Positions 43,200 to 53,303 of a stretch of DNA of 57,846 nucleotides are shown piece by piece (position 1 is the stretch's first letter; every line of letters starts with the position of its first letter). The stretch is from Pseudomonadota bacterium (lineage in GTDB: Bacteria > Pseudomonadota > Gammaproteobacteria > Burkholderiales > Burkholderiaceae_C). Below the pieces are notes generated by a model. That model saw only the letters and a program-made list of their open reading frames with translations, was not told the origin of the DNA and ran no database searches. The DNA lies in the NCBI GenBank assembly GCA_021816585.1, contig JAKAXL010000017.1, forward strand, positions 1-57,846, in the 5' to 3' direction. The position numbers and the translations under genes were made by a program.

Positions 43200-43934
43200 G
43201 TGAACGCACCGGCCGCGCACCTGCCGCAGGCAGTGATCGCCCATCGCCTCGGCGCCGCGCTGGGCCCCGAGAACTCCCTGCAGGCGTGCCGCGCCGCGCT
43301 GCGCGCGGGGTTTCGCGCCTTCGAGTGCGACGTCAAGCTCAGCGCCGACGGCGAGGCCTTCCTGCTGCACGACGACTCGCTGCTGCGCAGCCACGGCTGC
43401 CCGCTGCGAGCCAGCGCGCTGCCCTGGGGGTGGCTGCGCGCGCTGACGGGCGGTGCTCCGCTGGCCAGCCTGCGCGAACTGCGCGACTGCCTGCGCGAGT
43501 GCCCCGAGCCGATCTGGCTGAACCTGGAGATCAAGGTGGACGACGACGCCTGCGCGGCGCTGCAGACGTCCTGGGGGCAGCGCATCGCGCAGCAGGCCGC
43601 CGCGCTGTGGCGCGACGCGCCGCCGCCGCTGCTGTCGTCGTTTTCCCTGCCCGCGCTGCAGGGTGCCGAGGCGGCGGCGCCGCGGCTGCCGCGCGCCTGG
43701 CTGTGCGACCATCTGCCCGATGCCTGGCACGGCGCGGCGCAGACGCTGCGCCTGAGCGCCCTGCACCTGGCGGCCGCCGGCTGCGCCGCGGCGGACCTGG
43801 CGCAGCTGCGCACCGCCGGGCTGCAGGCGCGCGTGTATACCGTCAACGACCCCGCGCAACTGCGCCGCTGGCTCGACGCCGGTGCGCAGGGCGTGTTCAC
43901 CGACGCCGTGCCCCCTGCCGGCACGCTGGAGTAG
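43200..43934 (+). CDS. ugpQ: Glycerophosphodiester phosphodiesterase
   Basis: 244 residues. Hydrolyses glycerophosphodiesters to glycerol-3-phosphate and an alcohol. The catalytic start is IAHRLGAALGPENSLQA, where the family usually has HRGxxxxxPEN; the His-Arg and the Glu are kept. The metal/acid residues follow in FECDVKLSADGEAFLLHDDSLLR. The barrel continues with WLNLEIKVDD and ends with ARVYTVNDPAQLRRWLDAGAQGVFTD. GTG start at 43200. The mtnN start lies 4 bases after its stop. Confidence 0.9.
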   Translation: MNAPAAHLPQAVIAHRLGAALGPENSLQACRAALRAGFRAFECDVKLSADGEAFLLHDDSLLRSHGCPLRASALPWGWLRALTGGAPLASLRELRDCLRECPEPIWLNLEIKVDDDACAALQTSWGQRIAQQAAALWRDAPPPLLSSFSLPALQGAEAAAPRLPRAWLCDHLPDAWHGAAQTLRLSALHLAAAGCAAADLAQLRTAGLQARVYTVNDPAQLRRWLDAGAQGVFTDAVPPAGTLE

Positions 43935-43938
43935 ACCC

Positions 43939-44712
43939 GTGGCCGAAGCCCGCAAACCCCGCATCGGCGTGCTCAGCGCGCTCAAGGCCGAGCAGCAGCT
44001 GCTGCTGCAGGAGCTGCTGGCGGCGCGCCCGCTGCAATTGCACGGCCAGCGCGCCTACCACCGCGGGCGCCTGTGGGGCCACGACGCCGTGCTCGTGCTG
44101 TCGGGCGTGGGCAAGGTGGCGGCGGCCACTAGCGCGACCAGCCTGATCGCCGAGTTCGGCTGCCAGGCGCTGTTGTTCACGGGCACCGCCGGCGGGCTGG
44201 GAGACGGCGTCGCCATCGGCGACATCGTGGTGGCCGAACAGTGCGTGCAGCACGACCTCGACGCGTCGCCGCTGTTCCCGCGCTTCGAGGTGCCGTTGAC
44301 CGGACGCAGCCATTTCGACGCCGACCGCGGCTGGAGCGACCGCCTCGCCGACGCCGCGCAACAGGCACTGCAGGGCATGCTGGCCGACGTCGCCGGGCAC
44401 ACCCGGCTGCACGGCCTGGGCATCGACTCGCCGCGCCTGCATCGCGGGCTGCTGCTCAGCGGCGACCGCTTCGTCTGGGGCCCGTCGCAGGCCGCCGAGC
44501 TGCGCGCCGTGCTGCCCGATGCGCTGGCGGTGGACATGGAAAGCGCCGCGGTGGCGCAGGTCTGCGCCGACTACCGGGTCCCGTTCGCGGCGCTGCGCTG
44601 CATCTCCGACCGCGCCGACGCCAGCGCGCACCTGGACTTCGAGCGCTTCACCAACCTGGTGGCGCGGCACTACAGCGCCGCCGTGCTGCGCCTGGCCCTG
44701 CGGGGTTACTGA
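43939..44712 (+). CDS. mtnN: 5'-methylthioadenosine/S-adenosylhomocysteine nucleosidase
   Basis: 257 residues. It cleaves MTA and SAH to release adenine, in SAM recycling. Phosphorylase-fold motifs are GVLSALKAEQQLLLQ with the catalytic Glu, LVLSGVGKVAAATSATSL, FTGTAGGLGDGVAIGDIVVAEQ, and the substrate-binding VDMESAAVAQVCADYRVPFAALRCISDRAD. GTG at 43939 is used because the upstream sequence is inside the GDPD gene. The 3' end overlaps the convergent methyltransferase gene by 7 bases. Confidence 0.9.
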   Translation: MAEARKPRIGVLSALKAEQQLLLQELLAARPLQLHGQRAYHRGRLWGHDAVLVLSGVGKVAAATSATSLIAEFGCQALLFTGTAGGLGDGVAIGDIVVAEQCVQHDLDASPLFPRFEVPLTGRSHFDADRGWSDRLADAAQQALQGMLADVAGHTRLHGLGIDSPRLHRGLLLSGDRFVWGPSQAAELRAVLPDALAVDMESAAVAQVCADYRVPFAALRCISDRADASAHLDFERFTNLVARHYSAAVLRLALRGY

Positions 44713-45923
44713 GACTCCCCGGGGGCGGTCCCGGCCGCCTCGGCCATCGGCTTGCGCGGCGGGCGGCCGGCCACCAGCGCGAAGGTGAACAGACGGCATT
44801 CGATGGGGCCGTTGTACAGCACGTGCCGGCGCGAGGCCTTCAGCCCCAGGCCGCGCTCGGCGCGCAGGTCGGCCAGCAGCAGCGCGGCGTTCCAGCCGGT
44901 GAAGCGCTGCTTCAGGCGGTCTCCGAGCCGGGCCAGGAAATCCTGCGCCTGCGATCCCTTGGCCTCGATGCGCTCGGCGTAGGGCGGGTTGCTCAGCACC
45001 CAGCCGGACTGCCCCGGGGCCAGTTGCAGCGGCGGCGCGCCCTCCAGCGCGTCGCCCTGGCGCAGCTGCAGCGCATCCTCGACCCCGGCGCGCTGCGCAT
45101 TGTCCTGGCTCAGGCGCACCATGCGCGGGTCGATGTCGGCGGCGATGATCGGCGCCGGCGCGTCGCGGCGCGCGGCCTGCGCCTGCTCGCGCAGTTGCCG
45201 CCACTGCGCGGCGTCGAAGCCTTGCAGGCGCTCGAAGCCGAAGCCGCGCTGCAGCCCGGGGGCGACCCGGCAGGCCATCTGCGCGGCCTCGATGGCGATG
45301 GTCCCGGCGCCGCAGAAGGGGTCGTACAGCACCGCCTGCGGGGTCCAGCCGGACAGCCGCAGCAGCCCGGCGGCCAGGTTCTCCTTCAGCGGCGCCTCGC
45401 CGTGCGCGGCGCGCCAGCCGCGCTTGAACAGCGCCTCGCCCGAGGTGTCCAGGTACAGCAGCGCGTTGCTCGCGTCGAGGTGCAGGTGGATACGCACATC
45501 CGGGTTCTCGCGCGCGACGCTGGGCCGCTGGCCGTCGCGCAGACGAAAGTGATCGCACACTCCGTCCTTCGCGCGCAGGATCGCGAAGTGCAGGCTGGGC
45601 AGCGGGCTGCGCTCTGCGGTGACGTCCACGCGCAGCGTGCGCGTGGCGTCGAACCAACGCTCCCAGGGCTGGCGCAGCGCCAGCCGGTAGACGTCGTCGG
45701 CCTGTGCCACCGGCGCCTGCGCAATGCGCAGCAGCACCCGCGAGGCGATGCGCGAATGCAGGTTCAACAGCATGACGTCGCGCAGGCTGCCGCGCAACGC
45801 GACCCCGGCGTGGTGGCTGGACTCCAGCCGCGCGGTGCAGCCGTCGATGTCGCGGATCTCGTCCAGCAGGGCCTGCTCGAGGCCGCGCGGACAGGGCAGG
45901 TACAGGCTGTGCAGGTCGGACAT
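44706..45923 (-). CDS. rlmL: RlmL-type 23S rRNA (guanine-N2) methyltransferase
   Basis: 405 residues. The N-terminal part is THUMP-like (LYLPCPRGLEQALLDEIRDI through NPDVRIHLHLDASNALLYLDTSGEALFKRGWR). The C-terminal part is a Rossmann methyltransferase with LYDPFCGAGTIAIEAAQ, IIAADIDPRMV and the catalytic NPPY. It corresponds to the RlmL half of the E. coli RlmKL fusion; the RlmK half is absent, as is common in betaproteobacteria. The target is therefore probably G2445 of 23S rRNA. The ATG at 45923 fits the family start; longer in-frame starts are less likely. Confidence 0.88.
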   Translation of the reverse strand: MSDLHSLYLPCPRGLEQALLDEIRDIDGCTARLESSHHAGVALRGSLRDVMLLNLHSRIASRVLLRIAQAPVAQADDVYRLALRQPWERWFDATRTLRVDVTAERSPLPSLHFAILRAKDGVCDHFRLRDGQRPSVARENPDVRIHLHLDASNALLYLDTSGEALFKRGWRAAHGEAPLKENLAAGLLRLSGWTPQAVLYDPFCGAGTIAIEAAQMACRVAPGLQRGFGFERLQGFDAAQWRQLREQAQAARRDAPAPIIAADIDPRMVRLSQDNAQRAGVEDALQLRQGDALEGAPPLQLAPGQSGWVLSNPPYAERIEAKGSQAQDFLARLGDRLKQRFTGWNAALLLADLRAERGLGLKASRRHVLYNGPIECRLFTFALVAGRPPRKPMAEAAGTAPGESQ

Positions 45924-46087
45924 GGAATACACCGGAAAAGGAGGTCGCGTGACGCGGCGCGCGCGGCGCGCCGGACCCGTCATGCTAGTCGCCGCGGCGG
46001 CGAGGAAGTCGCCGACATACACGCCGCGCCGACACTCTGCTAGATTTTTGACCGACTGCCGCGCCGGCGGCCCCCTCTGCCCCGACC

Positions 46088-47032
46088 ATGCCCCAGACAG
46101 CTCCGCTTAGCGTGCGCCACCTCCCGCTCCTGCTGCGCTGCAGCCTTGCCGGGCTGCTCAGCCTGGCCGCCGCGCTGCTCGCGCCGGCCCAGGCCGCACC
46201 CGCGCCGGCCGCCATGGCCGCGACGGCTCCCGGCGCGCCGCAATTGCTGCGCGTGCAGAACGGGCTGGTCCAGGAGAACGAGGTCGCGCTGGCCGACGGC
46301 GCGCAGCGCCTGGCCGACGCCATCGGCCGCGCCACCGGCCGACGCACGTTGTGGGTGGCCCACGACGCGCTGGGACCGGCGCTGGCGGCGCAGCCCGCCG
46401 CCTGGGCCTTCGTGAAGCCGCCGAGCCTCAGCGCGAACATGCTGGCCAAGGGGTGGCAGCTGGTCGCGGTGGCGCTGCCGCCGCACGGCTTCGGCACCGA
46501 TTTCATCGCACAGCCCTGCCCGGGCCACGCCGACTCGGTGCTGCTCGGCGGCCCCACGCTGAGCACGCTGGGAATCGCCGACAGCTCGCCGGCCTCGTGC
46601 GTCGCGGTGCGCGACGTGTGGAAGTCGCCGGCCGCGGTGCTGCTGGCGCCGGCCAAGGGCAGCCTGGTCGACAAGGTCGCCGCCAAGATGTGGCTGATGC
46701 ACGCACCCAAGCTGCCGCCGACCGTGCACGTGCAGTACCAGAACGCGGTCACCGATTTCATGCGCGTCACGCACGCGGCGGTGATCGGCGTGGTCACGCC
46801 GCTGGTGTCGGCGCAGTGGCGCGCCCATGGCGGGGTGGTGCTGGCGCACCAGCAGATGCCCTTCTGGACCGTGCTGGCGGCCCCCGACGTGCCGGCGGCG
46901 CAGGTGGCGAAGGTGCGCGCGGCGCTGCTCGCGCCCGACGCCCAGCCGCTGGACCGCTCGCTGCACGTGGCCGGCTGGGAGTCCGGCAACCCGCAGGTCT
47001 ACGCCGACTTCCTGCGCTGGCTCAAGCGATGA
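46088..47032 (+). CDS. PhnD-like periplasmic binding protein
   Basis: 314 residues. A signal peptide is present (RCSLAGLLSLAAALLAPAQA). The mature part resembles PhnD/phosphate-phosphonate ABC substrate-binding proteins (ADAIGRATGRRTLWVAHD, HADSVLLGGPTLSTLGI, WRAHGGVVLAHQQMPFWTVLAAPDVPAAQVAKVRAALL). No transporter genes adjoin it. It could serve a distant transporter or act as a sensor domain on its own. It is convergent with gshB, 9 bases apart. Confidence 0.72.
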   Translation: MPQTAPLSVRHLPLLLRCSLAGLLSLAAALLAPAQAAPAPAAMAATAPGAPQLLRVQNGLVQENEVALADGAQRLADAIGRATGRRTLWVAHDALGPALAAQPAAWAFVKPPSLSANMLAKGWQLVAVALPPHGFGTDFIAQPCPGHADSVLLGGPTLSTLGIADSSPASCVAVRDVWKSPAAVLLAPAKGSLVDKVAAKMWLMHAPKLPPTVHVQYQNAVTDFMRVTHAAVIGVVTPLVSAQWRAHGGVVLAHQQMPFWTVLAAPDVPAAQVAKVRAALLAPDAQPLDRSLHVAGWESGNPQVYADFLRWLKR

Positions 47033-47041
47033 GCCGTCGCC

Positions 47042-48013
47042 TCAGGCCAGCGCCTGCTGCAAGGCGTCGATGAAGCGCGCGGCGACGTCGTAGCCGGTCT
47101 GATCGCGGATCTCGACGAAGCAGGTCGGGCTGGTCACGTTGATCTCGGTCAGGCGCTCGCCGATGATGTCGAGCCCGACCAGCAACAGGCCGCGCGCGGC
47201 CAGCGTGGGGCCCAGCGCCTGCGCGATGGCGCGGTCGGCGTCCTGCAGCGGCTGCGCCCGCCCGAGGCCGCCGGCGGCCAGGTTGCCGCGGGTCTCGCCG
47301 TGCTGCGGGATGCGCGCCAGCGCGTAGGGCACCGGCTCGCCGCCGATCAGCAGCACGCGCTTGTCGCCCTGCGCGATCTGCGGCACGAAGCGCTGCGCCA
47401 TGATGGTGCGCCGTCCGGTGTCGGTGAGGGTTTCCAGCACCACGCCGAGATTCGCATCGGGCGAACCGTCGGCGCCGCTGCGCAGGCGGAACACGCCGCT
47501 GCCTCCCATGCCGTCGAGCGGCTTGACGATGACGTCGCCATGCTCGCGCGCGAAGCCGCGCAGCGCCGCCTGGTCGCGGCTCACCAGCGTGTCGGGGATG
47601 AACTGCGGCCACTCGAGGATCGCCAGCTTCTCCGGGTGGTCGCGCAGCGCGCGCGGCCGGTTGAACACCCGCGCGCCCTCGCGCTCGGCCTGCTCCAGCA
47701 GGTGGGTGGCGTAGAAGAACTCGCTGTCGAACGGCGGATCCTTGCGCATCAGCACCGCGTCGAAGTCGCGCAGCGCGCGCTGCACCACCTCGATCTCGCT
47801 GAACCACGGGCGCGGCCCGTCCAGCGGCTCGATGTGCCGGCACGGCGCGCTCACCGGCTGCGCGCCGCGCCCGTCGCGGCCCCATTGCAGATGCCGCGGC
47901 TCGCAGGCCCACACCGCGTGGCCGCGGCGTGCCGCCTCGCGCATCATGGCCAGCGTCGAGTCCTTCTTCGGGTTGAAGGCTTCCAGCGCGTCGGCGACGA
48001 ACAGCAGGTTCAT
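47042..48013 (-). CDS. gshB: Glutathione synthetase
   Basis: 323 residues, ATP-grasp ligase that joins glycine to gamma-glutamylcysteine. The N-terminus MNLLFVADALEAFNPKKDSTLAMM is characteristic. The ATP-binding loops are VIVKPLDGMGGSGVFRL and AQRFVPQIAQGDKRVLLIGGEPV, and the metal/substrate end is VGLDIIGERLTEINVTSPTCFVEI. It follows gshA by 40 bases, so both glutathione steps are co-transcribed. Confidence 0.96.
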   Translation of the reverse strand: MNLLFVADALEAFNPKKDSTLAMMREAARRGHAVWACEPRHLQWGRDGRGAQPVSAPCRHIEPLDGPRPWFSEIEVVQRALRDFDAVLMRKDPPFDSEFFYATHLLEQAEREGARVFNRPRALRDHPEKLAILEWPQFIPDTLVSRDQAALRGFAREHGDVIVKPLDGMGGSGVFRLRSGADGSPDANLGVVLETLTDTGRRTIMAQRFVPQIAQGDKRVLLIGGEPVPYALARIPQHGETRGNLAAGGLGRAQPLQDADRAIAQALGPTLAARGLLLVGLDIIGERLTEINVTSPTCFVEIRDQTGYDVAARFIDALQQALA

Positions 48014-48053
48014 GGCGGTGGGCGGCCCGCGGCGAGGCCGCGGGCGCTGCAGA

Positions 48054-49346
48054 TCATTCGGATTCGGCTTCCGGGTCGGTGCGCTCGAGCTCGTAGCTGG
48101 CGGCCACCAGCGCCAGGCGCGCGATCACGCCATACATGTGGAACCGGTTCGGGCCGCTGGTGCCCGGCTTGGCATCGGGGTTGGTGACGTTGAACTGCTC
48201 GTCGAAGGCCAGCGGCACGAAGTGCATGCCCGGCGAATTCAGGTTCTCGTTCGGCCCGCGGTCGGCGTGCACGCGATAGAAGCCGCCGACGACGTAGCGG
48301 TCCATCATGTAGACCACCGGCTCGCACACCGCCTCCTGCAGGCGCTCGATGCTGGGAATGCCTTCCTGCACGATCACGTCGCGCACTTCCATGCCTTCCT
48401 TGACCACGCTCATCTTGTTGCGGGTGCGGCGGTTGAGGTCGCGCACCTCGCTGGCGTCGTGCACCATCATCACGCCCATGCCGTAGGTGCCGGCGTCGGC
48501 CTTCACCGCGACGAAGGGCTTGTCGTGGATGCCGTACTCCTTGTACTTGCGCCGCACCTTGCCGAGCACGCCGTCGACCGCCTCGGCCAGCTCGTCCTCG
48601 CCGCGCCGTTCCTGGAAGTCGATTCCGCTGCACTGCGCGAAGTACGGGTTGAGCATCCACGGGTCGACGCCGATCAGCTTGGCGAAGCGCTTGACCACCG
48701 CGTCGTAGCTGCGGAAGTGGGTGCTCTTGCGCCGCGTCGTCCAGCCCGCGTGCAGCGGCGGCAGCAGGTACTGTTCGTACAGGCCCTGCAGCTCCGACGG
48801 GACTCCCGACGACAGGTCGTTGTTGAGCAGGATCGTGCAGGGATCGAAGTCCTTCGTCCCCAGGCGCCGCCGACCGCGCAGCAGCGGCTCGAGCAGCAGG
48901 CTGGCGCCGTTGGGCAGGTTCACGGTCTTCGGCTCGGTGATGGTCTCGTCGACCGTGCCGACATGCACGTTGAGCCCCGCCTGGTGGAAGATCTGCGTCA
49001 GGCGCGCCAGGTTCTCGAGGTAGAAGGTGTTGCGGGTGTGGCGCTCGGGGATCAGCAGCAGGCCCTTGGCCTCGGGGCAGATCTTCTCGATCGCCGCCAT
49101 CGCCGCCTGCACGGCCAGCGGCAGCATCTCCTCGGACAGGTTGTTCCAGCCGCCTGGAAACAGGTTGGTGTCCACCGGCGCGAGCTTGAAGCCGCCGTTG
49201 CGCAGGTCCACCGACGCGTAGAACGGCGGCTGGTGCTCCATCCATTCGAGGCGGAACCAACGCTCGATCGACGGCTGGGCTTCGAGCAGGCGCTGCTCGA
49301 GTTCGAGCACCGGCCCGCTTTCGGGGGAGACGAGGTGAGGGATCAT
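48054..49346 (-). CDS. gshA: Glutamate-cysteine ligase (TIGR02049 type)
   Basis: 430 residues, of the proteobacterial family first defined in Acidithiobacillus and unlike E. coli GshA. It makes gamma-glutamylcysteine from glutamate and cysteine. Recognised segments are MIPHLVSPESGPVLELEQRL at the N-terminus, LIPERHTRNTFYLENLARL, FVAVKADAGTYGMGVMMVHDASEV and VYMMDRYVVGGFYRVHADRGPNENLNSPG. gshB follows on the same strand. Confidence 0.93.
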   Translation of the reverse strand: MIPHLVSPESGPVLELEQRLLEAQPSIERWFRLEWMEHQPPFYASVDLRNGGFKLAPVDTNLFPGGWNNLSEEMLPLAVQAAMAAIEKICPEAKGLLLIPERHTRNTFYLENLARLTQIFHQAGLNVHVGTVDETITEPKTVNLPNGASLLLEPLLRGRRRLGTKDFDPCTILLNNDLSSGVPSELQGLYEQYLLPPLHAGWTTRRKSTHFRSYDAVVKRFAKLIGVDPWMLNPYFAQCSGIDFQERRGEDELAEAVDGVLGKVRRKYKEYGIHDKPFVAVKADAGTYGMGVMMVHDASEVRDLNRRTRNKMSVVKEGMEVRDVIVQEGIPSIERLQEAVCEPVVYMMDRYVVGGFYRVHADRGPNENLNSPGMHFVPLAFDEQFNVTNPDAKPGTSGPNRFHMYGVIARLALVAASYELERTDPEAESE

Positions 49347-49514
49347 GCGCTGCGCACTTTCGGAACGTGGGCGGCCGCGAAGGACCAGGATTTCGATTGT
49401 TGCAGACCCTGGGCAAACGCGTATCGCGCTGCGTCAGCGCCGCGCGGACGACAATGCTCCGGGTCAACCCGAGTATCTGGGGCCGCAGGCTTCGCAGCGC
49501 AAGGGCGCCGGCAA

Positions 49515-49542
49515 CAAAAAAGCGCCCGGGGGGGCCGGGCGC
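49515..49542 (-). terminator. Rho-independent terminator downstream of amtB
   Basis: On the minus strand, GCGCCCGG and CCGGGCGC make a perfect 8-bp stem with a 5-base loop, followed directly by six T. It lies about 90 bases after the amtB stop and should end the porin-glnK-amtB transcript. Confidence 0.85.
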
Positions 49543-49570
49543 AACGTTCCTGCTCTGGAGACTTCGTGTG

Positions 49571-49617
49571 CCGGGCCCCTCGCGGGGCCCGGCGCGGCGC
49601 CAGGCGAGCCTGGCGCC
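49571..49617. repeat. Two perfect GC hairpins between amtB and its terminator
   Basis: CCGGGCCCC/GGGGCCCGG (9-bp stem, 4-base loop, 49571-49592) and GGCGCCAGGC/GCCTGGCGCC (10-bp stem, 2-base loop, 49596-49617). With the terminator they make three consecutive hairpins in the 3' untranslated region of amtB. They may protect the mRNA from 3' exonucleases. Confidence 0.6.
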
Positions 49618-49630
49618 GCGGCCCTGGGCC

Positions 49631-51016
49631 TTACAGCACCTGCTCGCCGTGCAGGCTGATGTCCAGCCCCTCGCGCTCCTGCTCCTCGGTCACGCGCAGA
49701 CCGATCAGCATGTCGATGACCTTGAGGATCACGTAGGACACGACGGCGTCGTACACGACGGTCACGAGCACCCCCTTGGCCTGGATCAGCAGCTGCATCG
49801 TGTTGCCCTCGAGCACGCCGGCCGTGCCGCCGATCGCCTTGACCGCGAACACCCCGGTCAGCAGCGCGCCCAGCGCGCCGCCGACGGCGTGCACGCCGAA
49901 CGCATCGAGCGAGTCGTCGTAGCCGATCATCTCCTTCATGTAGACGGCGGTCCAGAAGCACACGGCGCCGGCGGCGATGCCGATGGCCAGCGCGCCGGTG
50001 GGGCCGACGAAGCCCGACGCCGGGGTGATCGCGACCAGGCCGGCGACCGCGCCCGAGCAGATGCCCAGGATGGTCGGCTTGCCGCGCGCCATCCACTCGA
50101 CGAACATCCAGCTCAGCGCCGCAGCCGCGGTGGCGATCTGGGTCACGGCCATGGCCATGCCGGCGCGATCATTGGCGGCGACCGCCGAACCGGCGTTGAA
50201 GCCGAACCAGCCCACCCACAGCAGCGATGCACCGATCATGGTCAGCACGAGGTTGTGCGGGGGCATCGGCTCCTTGCCATAGCCCACGCGCTTGCCCATG
50301 ACCAGCGCCGCGACCAGGCCGGCGACACCGGCGTTGATGTGCACCACGGTGCCGCCGGCGAAGTCGAGCACGCCGTCACCACCCAGCCAGCCGCCGGGGC
50401 CCCACACCATGTGCGCGATCGGCGCGTACACGGCGAGCAGCCACAGGCCCATGAACCACAGCAGCGCGGAGAACTTCATGCGATCGGCGAACGAGCCCAC
50501 GATCAGCGCCGGGGTGATGATCGCAAAGGTCATCTGGAAGGTCATGTAGGTGCTCTCCGGGATCGTCGGTGCCAGCGAGGTCGCGGCATCGAGTCCCATT
50601 CCCGACAGGAACACCCTGCTCAATCCTCCTATGAACCCGGTTCCGTTGGTGAAGGCCAGGCTGTAGCCGATGACCATCCACAACACCGTGACCAGACAGG
50701 TGATCGCGAAGCTCTGCATCAACGTGGCCAGCACGTTCTTCTTGCGCACCATGCCGCCGTAGAACAGCGCCAGGCCCGGGATGGTCATCATCAGCACCAG
50801 CGCGGTGGATGCGAGCATCCACGCGTTGTCGCCCGAATTGATGAAGGCCCCCGGATTCTTGGCGGCCGAAGCGGCGGCCACGGGTGCCGCGGGAGCGGCC
50901 GGAGCGGCCGCTGCCGAAGCGGTGGCCGCCGGGGCGGTGGTGGTCTGCGCCCACGCGGCCAGCGGCGAGCCCAGCATGACCAGGCTCAGCGCGATGCTTG
51001 CGAGATACTTTTTCAT
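49631..51016 (-). CDS. amtB: Ammonium transporter
   Basis: 461 residues. A signal peptide (MKKYLASIALSLVMLGSPLAAWAQ) and an Ala/Pro linker precede the 11-helix Amt core. Core motifs include MTIPGLALFYGGMVRKKN, the twin-His pore lines DFAGGTVVHINAGVAGL and DAFGVHAVGGALGALLTG, and GWFGFNAGSA. It conducts ammonium across the inner membrane and is blocked by GlnK under nitrogen excess. It follows glnK by 29 bases. Confidence 0.96.
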   Translation of the reverse strand: MKKYLASIALSLVMLGSPLAAWAQTTTAPAATASAAAAPAAPAAPVAAASAAKNPGAFINSGDNAWMLASTALVLMMTIPGLALFYGGMVRKKNVLATLMQSFAITCLVTVLWMVIGYSLAFTNGTGFIGGLSRVFLSGMGLDAATSLAPTIPESTYMTFQMTFAIITPALIVGSFADRMKFSALLWFMGLWLLAVYAPIAHMVWGPGGWLGGDGVLDFAGGTVVHINAGVAGLVAALVMGKRVGYGKEPMPPHNLVLTMIGASLLWVGWFGFNAGSAVAANDRAGMAMAVTQIATAAAALSWMFVEWMARGKPTILGICSGAVAGLVAITPASGFVGPTGALAIGIAAGAVCFWTAVYMKEMIGYDDSLDAFGVHAVGGALGALLTGVFAVKAIGGTAGVLEGNTMQLLIQAKGVLVTVVYDAVVSYVILKVIDMLIGLRVTEEQEREGLDISLHGEQVL

Positions 51017-51045
51017 GTCCTTGACCTTTCGGAATGGCTGGTCTG

Positions 51046-52526
<1,481 letters not shown>

Positions 52527-52627
52527 CAGGAATCTCCTCAGGAGGTTGCGGGATCGGAAGCGGATGCGAACGGGAAATCGGTATCGGGGCCGTAGTCGCC
52601 CGGGCGGGCCCGGTGGCGAGTCCCTTC

Positions 52628-52644
52628 CGCAGCTTTCGTGCCAG
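52628..52644 (-). promoter_or_regulatory. Candidate sigma-54 promoter of porin-glnK-amtB
   Basis: Minus strand CTGGCACGAAAGCTGCG matches the -24/-12 pattern TGGCACG-N4-TTGCW at most positions and keeps the GG-N10-GC spacing exactly. It predicts a start near 52617 and a leader of about 90 bases before the porin gene. P-II/amtB operons are commonly sigma-54 and NtrC dependent, which supports the call. Confidence 0.6.
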
Positions 52645-52726
52645 GCCCGCGGCGGCCCGCGCGCGCCCCGTTGCGGCCCATTTCGCGAAGTCCACGCACC
52701 GCTTTCGTGCGCTCGGACCGCCGGGC

Positions 52727-52743
52727 TGCGCTGCGCTGGTGCA
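52727..52743. promoter_or_regulatory. NtrC-like upstream site
   Basis: TGCGCTGCGCTGGTGCA resembles the dyad TGCACC-N4-GGTGCA, with one perfect half. It is centred about 118 bases upstream of the predicted sigma-54 start, a usual enhancer distance. The remainder of the 335-base gap toward ubiK shows no other clear element. Confidence 0.4.
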
Positions 52744-52861
52744 TGCGGGGTCGACGGCCGGTCCCCCTCCGCGGCGCGCAGTCACTGCGCGCAGTCAGAC
52801 CGCCACGGCGCGGGCGCGGCGACAATGGGGTCCTCGAACAGGTTTCGCAGAGGTCACCACG

Positions 52862-53248
52862 ATGGACACCCTTCCTCCCTCCGATCCGACTCCCCCGACC
52901 CCGCCGTCGCCACGCGCCTTCCTGCGCCGCGCCGCGCAGGCGCTGGAACAGTCCCCGCTGAAGGACCTGCAACGCAACGTGCGTGCGCTCGCGCACTCGG
53001 CGGCCGGCCGCCTCGACCTGGTGATGCGCGAGGAATTCGATGCGCTGCAGGCGATGCTCAACGCCTCGGTGCAGCGCATCGCGCAACTCGAGGCCCAGGT
53101 GGCCGCACTGGAATCGCACCTGGCCGCCAGCGAGCAGGCTGCGGCTCGGGCCTCCCGCCCACCATCCCCAGGGGCGCAGCCGCAAGCCGGCCAGCCCGGC
53201 GCCCAAGCCGCCGCAGGCAGCGGCTCGCCGGGCGACGGCAAGGCCTGA
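52862..53248 (+). CDS. ubiK: UbiK family accessory factor (BMFP)
   Basis: 128 residues. The middle LKDLQRNVRALAHSAAGRLDLVMREEFDALQAMLNASVQRIAQLEAQVAALES matches the small coiled-coil BMFP/UbiK family, which assists ubiquinone synthesis and binds lipid. The N-terminal Pro/Ser leader and the C-terminal Pro/Ala/Gly tail are low-complexity extensions. Position directly before comM is usual in Burkholderiales. Confidence 0.82.
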   Translation: MDTLPPSDPTPPTPPSPRAFLRRAAQALEQSPLKDLQRNVRALAHSAAGRLDLVMREEFDALQAMLNASVQRIAQLEAQVAALESHLAASEQAAARASRPPSPGAQPQAGQPGAQAAAGSGSPGDGKA

Positions 53249-53303
53249 GCACGCGCTCACGCGCGCCCGCCGCGCACGCGCACCGCACGCAGGCTCGCGC
53301 ACG

